NCBI GenBank assembly: GCA_943325195.2
Contig: CALPON020000010.1
Span: 1-39,230, forward strand
DNA: 39,230 nt
Reading direction: 5' to 3'
Source: Sphingobacterium thalpophilum
Lineage (GTDB): Bacteria; Bacteroidota; Bacteroidia; B-17B0; Aurantibacillaceae
This document shows, in pieces, positions 27,599 through 35,434 of the stretch; position 1 is the first letter of the stretch; every line of letters starts with the position of its first letter. A program made the translations under genes and the position numbers. The notes below the pieces were generated by a model, which searched no databases, had not been told where the DNA came from, and saw only the letters and a program-made list of their open reading frames with translations.

Positions 27599-27618
27599 GG
27601 CCAAAAAAATTTAAAATC

Positions 27619-27651
27619 CAAAAATAACTAAAAACAATTAGGTAACTTCAA
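27619..27651 (-). promoter_or_regulatory. Probable promoter of kdsB-queA
   Basis: On the minus strand TATTTTTG (27626-27619) matches the -7 consensus. A TTG at 27651-27649 lies 22 bases upstream, a little further than ideal. The predicted start is about 15 bases before the kdsB ATG. Confidence 0.5.
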
Positions 27652-28508
27652 TGCGTATGCGTGGGTCGACCTTTATTTTATTGATTGTTACTGTTTTTCT
27701 TCTTGGTTTCAGCCGCATACCTTCGTCGGCTGAACACCGTGTACAACGTCTCTTTGCTCAAATGTATGACTCTATCCGCGCCATTAAAACACTGCGTCAG
27801 GATGTGCTGTCATTAGAGCGGATTGAAAACAAATACGCCATTAACCGCAGTCAGATCAAACTACAGACCTCCCCCCGCAAAATCTATTTTATAAATCCCT
27901 CCAAAAAACTGGAGATTCTATACGATGAGGAAACCATCCCCGACAAAGCCTGGGTGAAGCCACACGTGTTTCCCTATCTGACAATGCAGCTAGATCCCCG
28001 CGGAAACCTCATGCGCAAAAATCAGCATTATTCTATCATGGAACTGGGTTACGATTTTATCGGACGCTCCATTGCACTCACGATTAATAAGGACAAAGAA
28101 GGCCTTAATAATTTTTCCTTGAAAGGAAAGACACCTAAGAATGGACATAATTGTTACCTCATCGAATACGAAAATAAAGCTTACGCGTATAGCGATTACC
28201 GAGTGAGCGAGCGTGAAACTGCTACCAGCATTGCTCTGCGACTGTGCGTAAATGATTACCTACTCCGACAGAATAATAATCTGCTCAATGAGTTTGGCTA
28301 CATAAAAAAAGGAACCGTCCTGCACGTCCCAACGCTCTACTGTCAGAAAGCGGTTCTTTTTATCGACGATCAATTATTATTACCGGTCTCGCTCAGCCTC
28401 TTTGATGACAAGGGCCTGTTTGAAAGTTACGATTATACCAATGTGCGCATCAACGACCCTATTGAGGCGGCAGAGTTCAGCAAGTATTACAAATCCTACA
28501 ACTTTTGA
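27651..28508 (+). CDS. DUF1571-like exported protein with LysM-like segment
   Basis: A 285-residue protein with a hydrophobic N-terminal signal (about 8-27). The first part (YDSIRAIKTLRQDVLSLERI and PRKIYFINPSKKLEILYDE) and the end (DDKGLFESYDYTNVRIND, EFSKYYKSYNF) fit the DUF1571 type, a LolA/LolB-like fold of unknown function. Residues about 182-227 (YRVSERETATSIALRLCV to IKKGTVLHVP) read like a LysM peptidoglycan-binding motif placed inside that domain. The product is probably periplasmic or attached to the outer membrane. It diverges from kdsB across a 52-base gap. The alternative start MRGSTF is two codons downstream. Confidence 0.75.
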   Translation: MRMRGSTFILLIVTVFLLGFSRIPSSAEHRVQRLFAQMYDSIRAIKTLRQDVLSLERIENKYAINRSQIKLQTSPRKIYFINPSKKLEILYDEETIPDKAWVKPHVFPYLTMQLDPRGNLMRKNQHYSIMELGYDFIGRSIALTINKDKEGLNNFSLKGKTPKNGHNCYLIEYENKAYAYSDYRVSERETATSIALRLCVNDYLLRQNNNLLNEFGYIKKGTVLHVPTLYCQKAVLFIDDQLLLPVSLSLFDDKGLFESYDYTNVRINDPIEAAEFSKYYKSYNF

Positions 28509-28534
28509 TTTTCCTGAAAGCGGTGCCTGCTCTT

Positions 28535-29497
28535 TTATAGCTCTTTCATCAGTAGCTTGTAAAGACTGATCATGCCTTCAATATCCTTTTTATGTACTTT
28601 CTCGTCTGGAGAATGCACCTGCTGTTCAGCTGCTCCAATAAAACACCAGTCCCAAGGTGCGGCTGCCATTTGCAATTCCTTTCCGTCACTCCCTCCGCTG
28701 CCTTCTACTTCGAGTTGAAAAGCACAGCCGAATTTCTGAGCCACTGCCACTATTTTATTTACGTAGGAGCGACGGGGAATCAGACTGTCGCGCAGACTGA
28801 TAACGGGACCTTTCCCTGGATGCACCCCGTCCGAAATCCAAGAGATATCGGATATCAGGCCTTGGCTTATCTTGTACTTTTCGAATAAAAACTTTTGTAA
28901 GTACGCCACACTTCCACCACCATGCTCCTCCCAAGTGCTGAAGACCACTGCCCCATTTTTTAAGGTTTCTGCAAGCTTCAGCGCAGCATAAACACCCAGA
29001 CGATTGTCCATATAGCTGCACTGCACGTAGTCTTCATCTTCGCGCCAACTGGCTTTAAAAACCAAATCGGTACCGGTTTCAAAATCTCGGGGCGCCTTGT
29101 ACGTCAATTTTAGTCCGCCCGTTTCTTTATTCTCAGCGACCTGTAATTCAGCTGTCTGCGACCCTTTACTGTCTGACCCACTGAGTAGAAATCCGTTTTT
29201 TAAAACGGGACCGCCGATCTTCACCAGCTGTTTTCCATATCGCACAGTGAAGCCGATACTGTCCAGATGTGCAAAAACGGCGGTTCGAGGTTTCCCAAAA
29301 ACCAGGACAATATTATCTTGAAAACCTTCACCCGCAAACACCTTCGGCTTTTGTTTCCAGCTACCGGCATTGGTCTTGACATACTCCAGAATAAAATTGG
29401 TCATGGCAGACTCATTACCACTGGGCGCATGAATGGCACACATGGTCTTCAGCAACTCGTAAGTGCTTTTGCTTTCTTTTTTTTGGATTTTTTTCAT
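28535..29497 (-). CDS. M42-like metallo-aminopeptidase
   Basis: A 320-residue cytoplasmic protein (no signal peptide). The expected two-metal ligands of the M42/M20-type fold are present: HLD in VFAHLDSIGF (H77, D79), the bridging Asp in MDNRLGVYAAL (D164), the catalytic pair in STWEEHGGGS (E190, E191), a possible ligand in SDISWISDGVHPG, and the last His in HSPDEKVH (H295). M42 enzymes remove N-terminal residues from peptides and usually form large tetrahedral complexes. The substrate is unknown. Its start overlaps the yigZ stop (ATGA). Confidence 0.85.
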   Translation of the reverse strand: MKKIQKKESKSTYELLKTMCAIHAPSGNESAMTNFILEYVKTNAGSWKQKPKVFAGEGFQDNIVLVFGKPRTAVFAHLDSIGFTVRYGKQLVKIGGPVLKNGFLLSGSDSKGSQTAELQVAENKETGGLKLTYKAPRDFETGTDLVFKASWREDEDYVQCSYMDNRLGVYAALKLAETLKNGAVVFSTWEEHGGGSVAYLQKFLFEKYKISQGLISDISWISDGVHPGKGPVISLRDSLIPRRSYVNKIVAVAQKFGCAFQLEVEGSGGSDGKELQMAAAPWDWCFIGAAEQQVHSPDEKVHKKDIEGMISLYKLLMKEL

Positions 29498-30111
29498 GGT
29501 AATTGTTCTAATAATTCTAATTTGGTTTTATAGAGCTCACCAAGCCCCTGATTGAGCTGTTCAACAAATTGTTTTTTTAAATGGAAACGGGTAAAGTGCC
29601 GCTCATCATAACCATTTTCAATGATTTTTGCCTGCAGTTCTCGCAGCAGACGCATAATAGCACTGGTATCTTCTGCATCGTAACTGATCCGATAATCATA
29701 CTGAATAAACAACTCTTCCACCACTGCCTTCTCCAGCGCCTCCGCTGCTGCAGTTTTATAGGCATGAATGAGACCCGGCACTCCTAATAGTGTCCCCCCG
29801 AAATACCTCACCACCACCACCAGAATGTTGGTGAGGTCCCTGCTCTGAATCTGGCCCAGTATTGGTTTGCCAGCGCTGCCAGATGGCTCTCCATCATCAT
29901 TGGCACGGTACTGTAATTTATCCGCACCCAGCCGCCATGCGTAACAGTGATGCACTGCCGAGGGATGTTCCCCCCGCAGACCAATAAGAATTTCTTTGAC
30001 ACTGCTTTCGTTTTTTACCGGAAACGCGAAGGAAAGGAAGCGCGAACCGCGATCCCTAAATAAACCTTCTGCAGGGGCTTCAATGCTTAAATAAGAGTCC
30101 GCAAACAACAT
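29494..30111 (-). CDS. YigZ/IMPACT family protein
   Basis: A 205-residue protein of the UPF0029/IMPACT family. Motifs: DRGSRFLSFAFPVKNE, HPSAVHHCYAWRLG, NDDGEPSGSAGKPIL and VVVRYFGGTLLGVPGLIHAY, the last two being the family signature. The C-terminal 70 residues fit the smaller DUF1949 domain. The eukaryotic member regulates translation; the bacterial role is not established. Operon with the M42 peptidase. Confidence 0.93.
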   Translation of the reverse strand: MLFADSYLSIEAPAEGLFRDRGSRFLSFAFPVKNESSVKEILIGLRGEHPSAVHHCYAWRLGADKLQYRANDDGEPSGSAGKPILGQIQSRDLTNILVVVVRYFGGTLLGVPGLIHAYKTAAAEALEKAVVEELFIQYDYRISYDAEDTSAIMRLLRELQAKIIENGYDERHFTRFHLKKQFVEQLNQGLGELYKTKLELLEQLP

Positions 30112-30194
30112 AGTATCGTCATTAAAAGTACATCTTATCGCTTGAAAAAATAAAAATACTTACGCTCGCTATGCGCGCTGCCCTGAGCAGTTCC

Positions 30195-30504
30195 TCAATA
30201 AGTAGAGAGGAGTTTAATATCCATTAACTGAGCTAGCGCCCCAGTTAATACATCAATGGGGTTATAAAAGCCTAAAGGCCTTGAAGTCGCCCTCATTCAT
30301 CGTTGACAAAGTAGCACTCAGGACCCCAAATTAGAAAGTTACTTGGTCTTCATTAAACTTTGTGATTTTTTTGGGTCTAAACTCTCCCTTGTGCCATTTG
30401 TAATGTACGATCCAGTTCTCCTCTACCTTATTACCTTCTCTAGGTAGCATGCAGAATAAGCCACTATTTTTCAACCCAGGGAATAAGAATTTATAGCAGA
30501 AAGC
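30195..30504 (-). pseudogene. Possible decayed coding sequence
   Basis: Two short minus-strand frames lie in the 485-base gap between yigZ and glnA. The first is open from 30504 to a TAA at 30331 (58 codons, ATG at 30450) and reads like ordinary protein: FCYKFLFPGLKNSG, then NKVEENWIVHYKWHKGEF and KKITKFNEDQVTF at the end. The second (30296-30195, 33 codons) has LGFYNPIDVLTGALAQLMDI. Neither has a visible family or a full-length neighbour. They could be the remains of one interrupted gene, or chance. Confidence 0.3.
30223..30249. repeat. Perfect 8-bp inverted repeat
   Basis: ATTAACTG (30223-30230) and CAGTTAAT (30242-30249) separated by 11 bases. There is no T-run, so it is not an obvious terminator. 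It sits in the decayed gap between yigZ and glnA; its role is unknown. Confidence 0.5.
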
Positions 30505-30544
30505 CTAAGCTGCCGATCTGCGAGCTGGATTAGTGATCCCCTGT

Positions 30545-30580
30545 AAATAAAAAGAGTCCGGTTAATACCGAACTCTTTTT
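30545..30580 (-). terminator. Terminator after glutamine synthetase
   Basis: Stem AAAAAGAGT (30549-30557) with ACTCTTTTT (30572-30580), extended by CGG/CCG after one mismatch, loop of 6. T-rich on both strands. It starts 17 bases past the glnA stop. Confidence 0.85.
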
Positions 30581-30596
30581 AATTTTTAAAATGAAA

Positions 30597-32786
30597 TTAA
30601 CGCAGAAATAACATTTCACGGTATTTCGGAAGCGGCCAAGTGGCATCATCAATAATGTATTCCAGTTTATCAACCTGATAACGGATCACATCAAAGTATG
30701 GTTTTACATCTTCACAATAAGCAAATGCTTGTTTTTTGGCACCTTCTAGATTATTGGCTTTTTTACGTGCCTCACGCATGGCTTCAGCTTCTCGCTGAAT
30801 GATGGTAACGCGCTCGCTGATTTCTTTTATGCGTTCAAGTTGTGTATCCGCGGCGACTTTAAAGTCCTTCTCACTCAGTATGTTTTTTAGGCCGCTCACA
30901 TTGTCCACCAAAACTTTCTGATAGGTAATGGCAGCGGGAATAATTTGATTGTTTACCATGTCGGCAATAATCCGGGACTCAATCTGAATTTTTTTAGTGT
31001 AGGTTTCCAGACTGATATCGTATCGCGCTTCCTGTTCTCGGTGATTTAAAATATTGAGGGATTCAAACATGTCCAAAGATTTTTTGCTGACCATCGCCTC
31101 CAGTGCAGAAGGTGTTGTGGCGAAATTACTTAGACCACGTTTCTTTGCCTCTGCTTTCCACTCATCACCATAACCATTTCCTTCGAAACGAATTTTCTTA
31201 CTGGCGATAATGTACTGTTTCAAAGTCTGGAAAATAGCTTCATCCTTTTCAATTTTTTTATCCAATAATGAATCTACATCTTTTTTAAATTGAATCAGTT
31301 GTTCAGCCACAATAGCATTGAGCACCGTCATTGGCCCTCCACAATTCGCGGTAGAACCAACGGCACGGAATTCAAATTTATTTCCTGTAAAGGCAAATGG
31401 AGATGTTCGATTACGATCGGTATTGTCAAGTAATATATCAGGAATACGGCCGATGTTCATTTTTAAGGCTGTTTTTTCTTCTGGACTCATTTTGCCGGCA
31501 TGCACTGCTTTTTCAAGATCGTCGAGAATTTTATTCAGCTGCGCACCCAGAAACACCGACATAATGGCGGGAGGGGCTTCGTTAGCGCCGAGACGGTGAT
31601 CGTTGTTCGCAGAGGCAATGCTAGCACGAAGTAAATCTGCATGTTCATACACGGCTTTCACCGTATTGATGAAAAAAGTAAGGAATTGAAGATTCGTTTT
31701 TGGTGTTTTACCAGGACTCAGTAAATTTTTTCCGGTGTTGGTAGCCAGACTCCAGTTATTATGCTTACCGCTGCCGTTCACGCCCGCATAGGGCTTTTCA
31801 TGCAGGAGCACACGGAAATTGTGACGCATGGCCACTTTTTCCATCACATCCATCAATAATAAATTGTGATCAACTGCCAGATTGACTTCCTCAAAAACAG
31901 GCGCACATTCAAATTGTGCTGGTGCTACTTCATTGTGACGCGTCCGAACCGGAATACCAAGTAAATGACAATCGTATTCGAAGTCCCGCATAAATGCACT
32001 CACGCGCTCTGGAATAGAGCCCCAGTAATGATCTTCCAATTGCTGACCTTTCGCCGGTGCATGACCAAATAAAGTGCGTCCAGTTTGCTGAAGATCATAG
32101 CGAATATTGTACAAGGCGGAGTCAATCAGAAAATATTCCTGCTCCCAGCCGAGGGTGGCAATCACCTTGGTTACATTTTTATCAAAGTATTGACAAACAT
32201 CGGTCGCTGCTTTATCTAAAGCCGTGTGTGACTTTAAAAGTGGTGTTTTGTAATCGAGGGATTCGCCAGTATAAGAAACAAAAATCGTAGGAATGCAAAG
32301 GGTTTGTCCCCATATAAAAGCCGGTGAAGTCGGATCCCAAGCGGTATACCCGCGGGCTTCAAACGTATTGCGAATTCCTCCGCTCGGAAAGGAAGAGGCA
32401 TCCGGCTCTTGTTGCACCAAGGCATTACCACTAAAACGTTCAATCGCGCGACCGCCTTCAATTGGTTCAAAAAAACCATCGTGCTTCTCCGCTGTGGCAC
32501 CGCTCAGGGGTTGGAACCAATGCGTAAAATGTGTCACGCCTTTACTTTGTGCCCAAGCCTTCATACTCGCTGCGACCTGATCAGCCATCTTGCGCTCTAC
32601 AATTGAACCTTCCTTCATGCTGCGCTGAATACTCTCGTAAGCTTCTTCAGATAAAAATTCGCGCATGGCATCCTGACCAAAAACCGCGGAACCATAATAA
32701 TGAGATACCTGTGTAGCCGGCTTGCTAAATTCAACAGCCTTGCGGTTCACAACATCCTGCATGGCTAATACTCTGCGTGTGCTCAT
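30597..32786 (-). CDS. Glutamine synthetase, type III
   Basis: Makes glutamine from glutamate, ammonia and ATP in the cytoplasm; 729 residues, the size of the GSIII (GlnN) family and much larger than GSI (about 470). N-terminal signature: VSHYYGSAVFGQDAMREFL and THFTHWFQPLSGATAEKHDGF. Catalytic region: TLGWEQEYFLID (metal-binding Glu), RHNEVAPAQFECAPVFEEVN, GVNGSGKHNNWSLATNTG, and NRTSPFAFTGNKFEFRAVGS. A long C-terminal helical part follows. GSIII is typical of Bacteroidota and cyanobacteria. It stands alone with its own promoter and terminator. Confidence 0.97.
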   Translation of the reverse strand: MSTRRVLAMQDVVNRKAVEFSKPATQVSHYYGSAVFGQDAMREFLSEEAYESIQRSMKEGSIVERKMADQVAASMKAWAQSKGVTHFTHWFQPLSGATAEKHDGFFEPIEGGRAIERFSGNALVQQEPDASSFPSGGIRNTFEARGYTAWDPTSPAFIWGQTLCIPTIFVSYTGESLDYKTPLLKSHTALDKAATDVCQYFDKNVTKVIATLGWEQEYFLIDSALYNIRYDLQQTGRTLFGHAPAKGQQLEDHYWGSIPERVSAFMRDFEYDCHLLGIPVRTRHNEVAPAQFECAPVFEEVNLAVDHNLLLMDVMEKVAMRHNFRVLLHEKPYAGVNGSGKHNNWSLATNTGKNLLSPGKTPKTNLQFLTFFINTVKAVYEHADLLRASIASANNDHRLGANEAPPAIMSVFLGAQLNKILDDLEKAVHAGKMSPEEKTALKMNIGRIPDILLDNTDRNRTSPFAFTGNKFEFRAVGSTANCGGPMTVLNAIVAEQLIQFKKDVDSLLDKKIEKDEAIFQTLKQYIIASKKIRFEGNGYGDEWKAEAKKRGLSNFATTPSALEAMVSKKSLDMFESLNILNHREQEARYDISLETYTKKIQIESRIIADMVNNQIIPAAITYQKVLVDNVSGLKNILSEKDFKVAADTQLERIKEISERVTIIQREAEAMREARKKANNLEGAKKQAFAYCEDVKPYFDVIRYQVDKLEYIIDDATWPLPKYREMLFLR

Positions 32787-32825
32787 TTTTTTAGGGATTA
32801 AAAGTAATTATTCGATTTTACAGGA

Positions 32826-32833
32826 CAAATATA
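32826..32833 (-). promoter_or_regulatory. -7 element of the glutamine synthetase promoter
   Basis: TATATTTG on the minus strand matches TAnnTTTG exactly and lies 39 bases before the ATG. The nearest TTTTG upstream is 24 bases away, longer than usual. Confidence 0.5.
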
Positions 32834-32901
32834 CAAAATTAAGGGGGGTGTATCTGCCAAAAGGAGCTTTTTTTTCAACCAATAATCAAAAATGAGGGGG
32901 G

Positions 32902-32930
32902 TTGTGAGGAAAAAACTTAAAATATTTTGG
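32902..32930 (+). promoter_or_regulatory. Possible promoter of the PAP2 gene
   Basis: TTG (32902-32904), 19 bases, then TATTTTG (32924-32930 region), one base short of the full -7 consensus. A second -7-like element, TACTTTG (32972-32978), lies 5 bases before the preferred GTG start at 32984. Confidence 0.4.
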
Positions 32931-32983
32931 TTAGCCAAATGGCTTTTATATCCAAAAGGCTAAATTTTGAGTACTTTGGTCAG

Positions 32984-33604
32984 GTGAAAAGACAGGTTAT
33001 TTTTCTGGTTTTGATTTTAGTGTCGCTGATGGGTCGGACCCAAAACATGGATCTGCGTCTGCTGATAACTCTGAACAAAAATTCTTATCCAGTCTGGGAT
33101 CATTTGATGTGGGGAACCTCCACCACCGTTTACGTTGCGATGCCTCTGGTCGTCGCCACTCCCTACCTAGACGCCATCATAAATAAAAAACCGGAATTCA
33201 AGCGAGCTGCTTTAAGAAATGCCGCCGGAATCTCCCTCGCGCTCCTGAGCGCTACCGCCTTAAAAGTGAGCATACGCCGCCTACGTCCCAAAGCTGCCCA
33301 CCCAGCAGATATTATTGAACGTGATCAGGCCGGACCCCTCTCCTTTCCCAGCGGACACACAACGGCAGCATTTGCATCCGCAACAGCCATTAGTTTAACG
33401 TACAAAAAATGGTATGTGACCTTACCTGCCTATGTGTACGCGGGTCTTACGGGATACAGTCGCATGCGCCTGGGCATGCATTACCCCAGCGATGTGCTCG
33501 CCGGCGCTCTCATAGGGATGGGAAGCGGCTACCTCATCTGGAAACTTGATGAACGCTTACAAAAGAAAAAATCAGTGAAACTTCGAAAGGACCTCTACGA
33601 GTAA
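32984..33604 (+). CDS. PAP2-family phosphatase
   Basis: Membrane-associated phosphatase of 206 residues from the GTG at 32984; that start gives a normal signal-like N-terminus (VKRQVIFLVLILVSLMG). An ATG at 32939 in the same frame would add 15 residues. All three PAP2 motifs are present: KVSIRRLRP (KX6RP), PSGHTTAAF (PSGH) and SRMRLGMHYPSD (SRX5HX3D). Members dephosphorylate undecaprenyl diphosphate, lipid A or phosphatidic acid; the substrate here cannot be told. The 3' end overlaps the convergent bioF-like gene by 33 bases. Confidence 0.9.
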   Translation: MKRQVIFLVLILVSLMGRTQNMDLRLLITLNKNSYPVWDHLMWGTSTTVYVAMPLVVATPYLDAIINKKPEFKRAALRNAAGISLALLSATALKVSIRRLRPKAAHPADIIERDQAGPLSFPSGHTTAAFASATAISLTYKKWYVTLPAYVYAGLTGYSRMRLGMHYPSDVLAGALIGMGSGYLIWKLDERLQKKKSVKLRKDLYE

Positions 33605-34681
33605 ATCAATTTCCTCACGGGTGTTGAAGGAATGTAGACTAATGCGCACCCTTTCGGAAGACGGCTTAACGGTGGGACTCTTCATAATCCGTACATGCAT
33701 GTTTTTTTCAATCAGCTGGCGCTCCAGACGCTCTGCCTGTTCAAGACTCGAGACAGTAAAACTGTGAATGGCGCTCTGGCTCTTGACACAATGGCGCAAG
33801 CCAGCGGCCTTCTGATAAAAATAAGCAATGTTCTTCTGCAACTTTTCTTTTTCATCCGTCTCAATCAACAACTGATACGCACGCAGAATCGCATTAATGG
33901 AATACAGCGGAAGTGCAGTTGTATAGATGAAGGAGCGGGCGTAATTAACAAGATAGTTGGTGAGCACTTCGCTGCCGAGGATAACTGCGCCCTGACAGCC
34001 CATCGCTTTGCCATAGGTATATATTCTTGCGAAACAGCGGGACTCGATATTCAGCGCATTGCAAAGACCACGCCCTTGTTTTCCATACACGCCAATAGCA
34101 TGTGCTTCATCTACAATAAGAAAAACATTCTTAAAAGGCCTGCACAGTTCCGTGATTTCAATGAGAGGCGATGAATCCCCGTCAAGCGCATACACACTTT
34201 CAAGCACAATAAAAATATTTTCGAAATTTTTCTGGTGCTTGATCAGCAGCGCCTCTATAGCTGCTACATCATTGTGCAGAAACTTATGGCTGGTACTTGG
34301 GCTCAGTTTTATTCCATCCAGCAGGGAAGCATGCACAAATTCATCATATAAAATCAAATCCGTCCGCTGCGCCACACAGCTCAAAAGTCCCAGATTGGCA
34401 TCATAGCCACTGTTAAAGATAAGGGCACTTTTCGCGTGATGAAATAAAGCAATTTGTTTTTCCGCTTCCTGAATTGCTGCCGAATTTCCGCTGATTAAGC
34501 GCGAACCAGTCGCGCCGAAGGGCACAGGCCCATTGGGGTTTTGCTCCACCATTTTACTATTCAGCAAACCGAGCCGAGAAAAACCCAGATAGTCATTGCT
34601 ACAAAAGTCAATGCCCGGAAAATGGTCCGGCAGTGTTCGCAGCAGGCCATTTTGTTCCCGCTCAATCAATGATTTCATCAT
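33572..34681 (-). CDS. bioF: 8-amino-7-oxononanoate synthase-like enzyme
   Basis: PLP-dependent alpha-oxoamine synthase of 369 residues from the ATG at 34681 (34678 is also possible). It begins MMKSLIEREQNGLLR and has DFCSNDYLGFS, GATGSRLISGNSAAIQEAE, FNSGYDANLGLL, VDEAHAIGVYGKQGRG and TYGKAMGCQGA, whose Lys binds PLP. These fit BioF, which joins pimeloyl-ACP/CoA and alanine in biotin synthesis. The close relatives Kbl and serine palmitoyltransferase cannot be excluded because no other biotin gene is in the window; FCSNDYLGFS favours BioF. It follows the LolD-like gene by 96 bases. Confidence 0.75.
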   Translation of the reverse strand: MMKSLIEREQNGLLRTLPDHFPGIDFCSNDYLGFSRLGLLNSKMVEQNPNGPVPFGATGSRLISGNSAAIQEAEKQIALFHHAKSALIFNSGYDANLGLLSCVAQRTDLILYDEFVHASLLDGIKLSPSTSHKFLHNDVAAIEALLIKHQKNFENIFIVLESVYALDGDSSPLIEITELCRPFKNVFLIVDEAHAIGVYGKQGRGLCNALNIESRCFARIYTYGKAMGCQGAVILGSEVLTNYLVNYARSFIYTTALPLYSINAILRAYQLLIETDEKEKLQKNIAYFYQKAAGLRHCVKSQSAIHSFTVSSLEQAERLERQLIEKNMHVRIMKSPTVKPSSERVRISLHSFNTREEIDLLVEVLSKFH

Positions 34682-34777
34682 ATGAGTGGGATACAGATTC
34701 ACATGCTTTTCGCTAACACCATTAAATTTAATCAAATTCGGGCAGATTTCCTAACCGACTCTTTTTTGATTAAAACC

Positions 34778-35434
34778 TTATACCGTCAACATCTTCCCGT
34801 CCCGCATTTGCAGGCTTCGGTCTGCCATCCTTGCCAGTTCTTGATTATGGGTTACAATTACAAAAGACTGTCCGTAATTCTCGCGCAGCGTAAAAAATAA
34901 CTGGTGAAGTTCTGCCGCATTTTGACTATCAAGATTCCCGCTCGGCTCATCTGCAAAAATAACGGAAGGACGGTTGATAAGTGCGCGCGCTACGGCGACA
35001 CGTTGCTGCTCTCCTCCGCTTAACTCAGAGGGTTTATGGCCAGCGCGATCACGCAGCTGCAGCAACTCCAACAATTCGCTAGCCCTGTGCTCAGCATCCT
35101 TCTTTTTTGTCTTTGCAATCAGAGCGGGAATAATTATATTTTCAAGTGCTGTAAATTCCGGCAATAACTGGTGGAACTGAAAAACAAAGCCAATATTCTG
35201 GTTACGAAAAGCCGCCAATTTGCGGTCATTCATCTGCGTCACCAACTCACCATCGTACCGTATTTCGCCGGCACTTGGCCGGTCCAGCGTACCCAGCAAA
35301 GTCAGCAGAGTTGTCTTTCCAGCGCCGGAACTACCAACAATGGAAACTATTTCCGCACGACCAATTTCCACATCAACGCCTTTTAAAATTTCGAGCCCGT
35401 TAAAATCTTTATGAATAGCTTTAGCGACAATCAT
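34778..35434 (-). CDS. LolD-like ABC transporter ATP-binding protein
   Basis: ATPase subunit of 218 residues from the ATG at 35434. Walker [11 protein letters not shown]-loop [17 protein letters not shown], signature [15 protein letters not shown], Walker [14 protein letters not shown] and H-loop VTHNQEL are complete. The [15 protein letters not shown] type places it in the LolD/MacB group, which drives lipoprotein release or MacB-type export. No permease gene is adjacent. The start overlaps the stop of the DASS transporter gene by one base (TAATG), so the two are translationally coupled although their functions look unrelated. Confidence 0.9.
   Translation of the reverse strand: MIVAKAIHKDFNGLEILKGVDVEIGRAEIVSIVGSSGAGKTTLLTLLGTLDRPSAGEIRYDGELVTQMNDRKLAAFRNQNIGFVFQFHQLLPEFTALENIIIPALIAKTKKKDAEHRASELLELLQLRDRAGHKPSELSGGEQQRVAVARALINRPSVIFADEPSGNLDSQNAAELHQLFFTLRENYGQSFVIVTHNQELARMADRSLQMRDGKMLTV

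Noticed and set aside
30222-30242. tRNA-like string GGGGCGCTAGCTCAGTT on the minus strand
   Set aside because: It resembles a tRNA 5' end, but no matching D-stem, anticodon stem or acceptor 3' strand follows; part of it is an inverted repeat.
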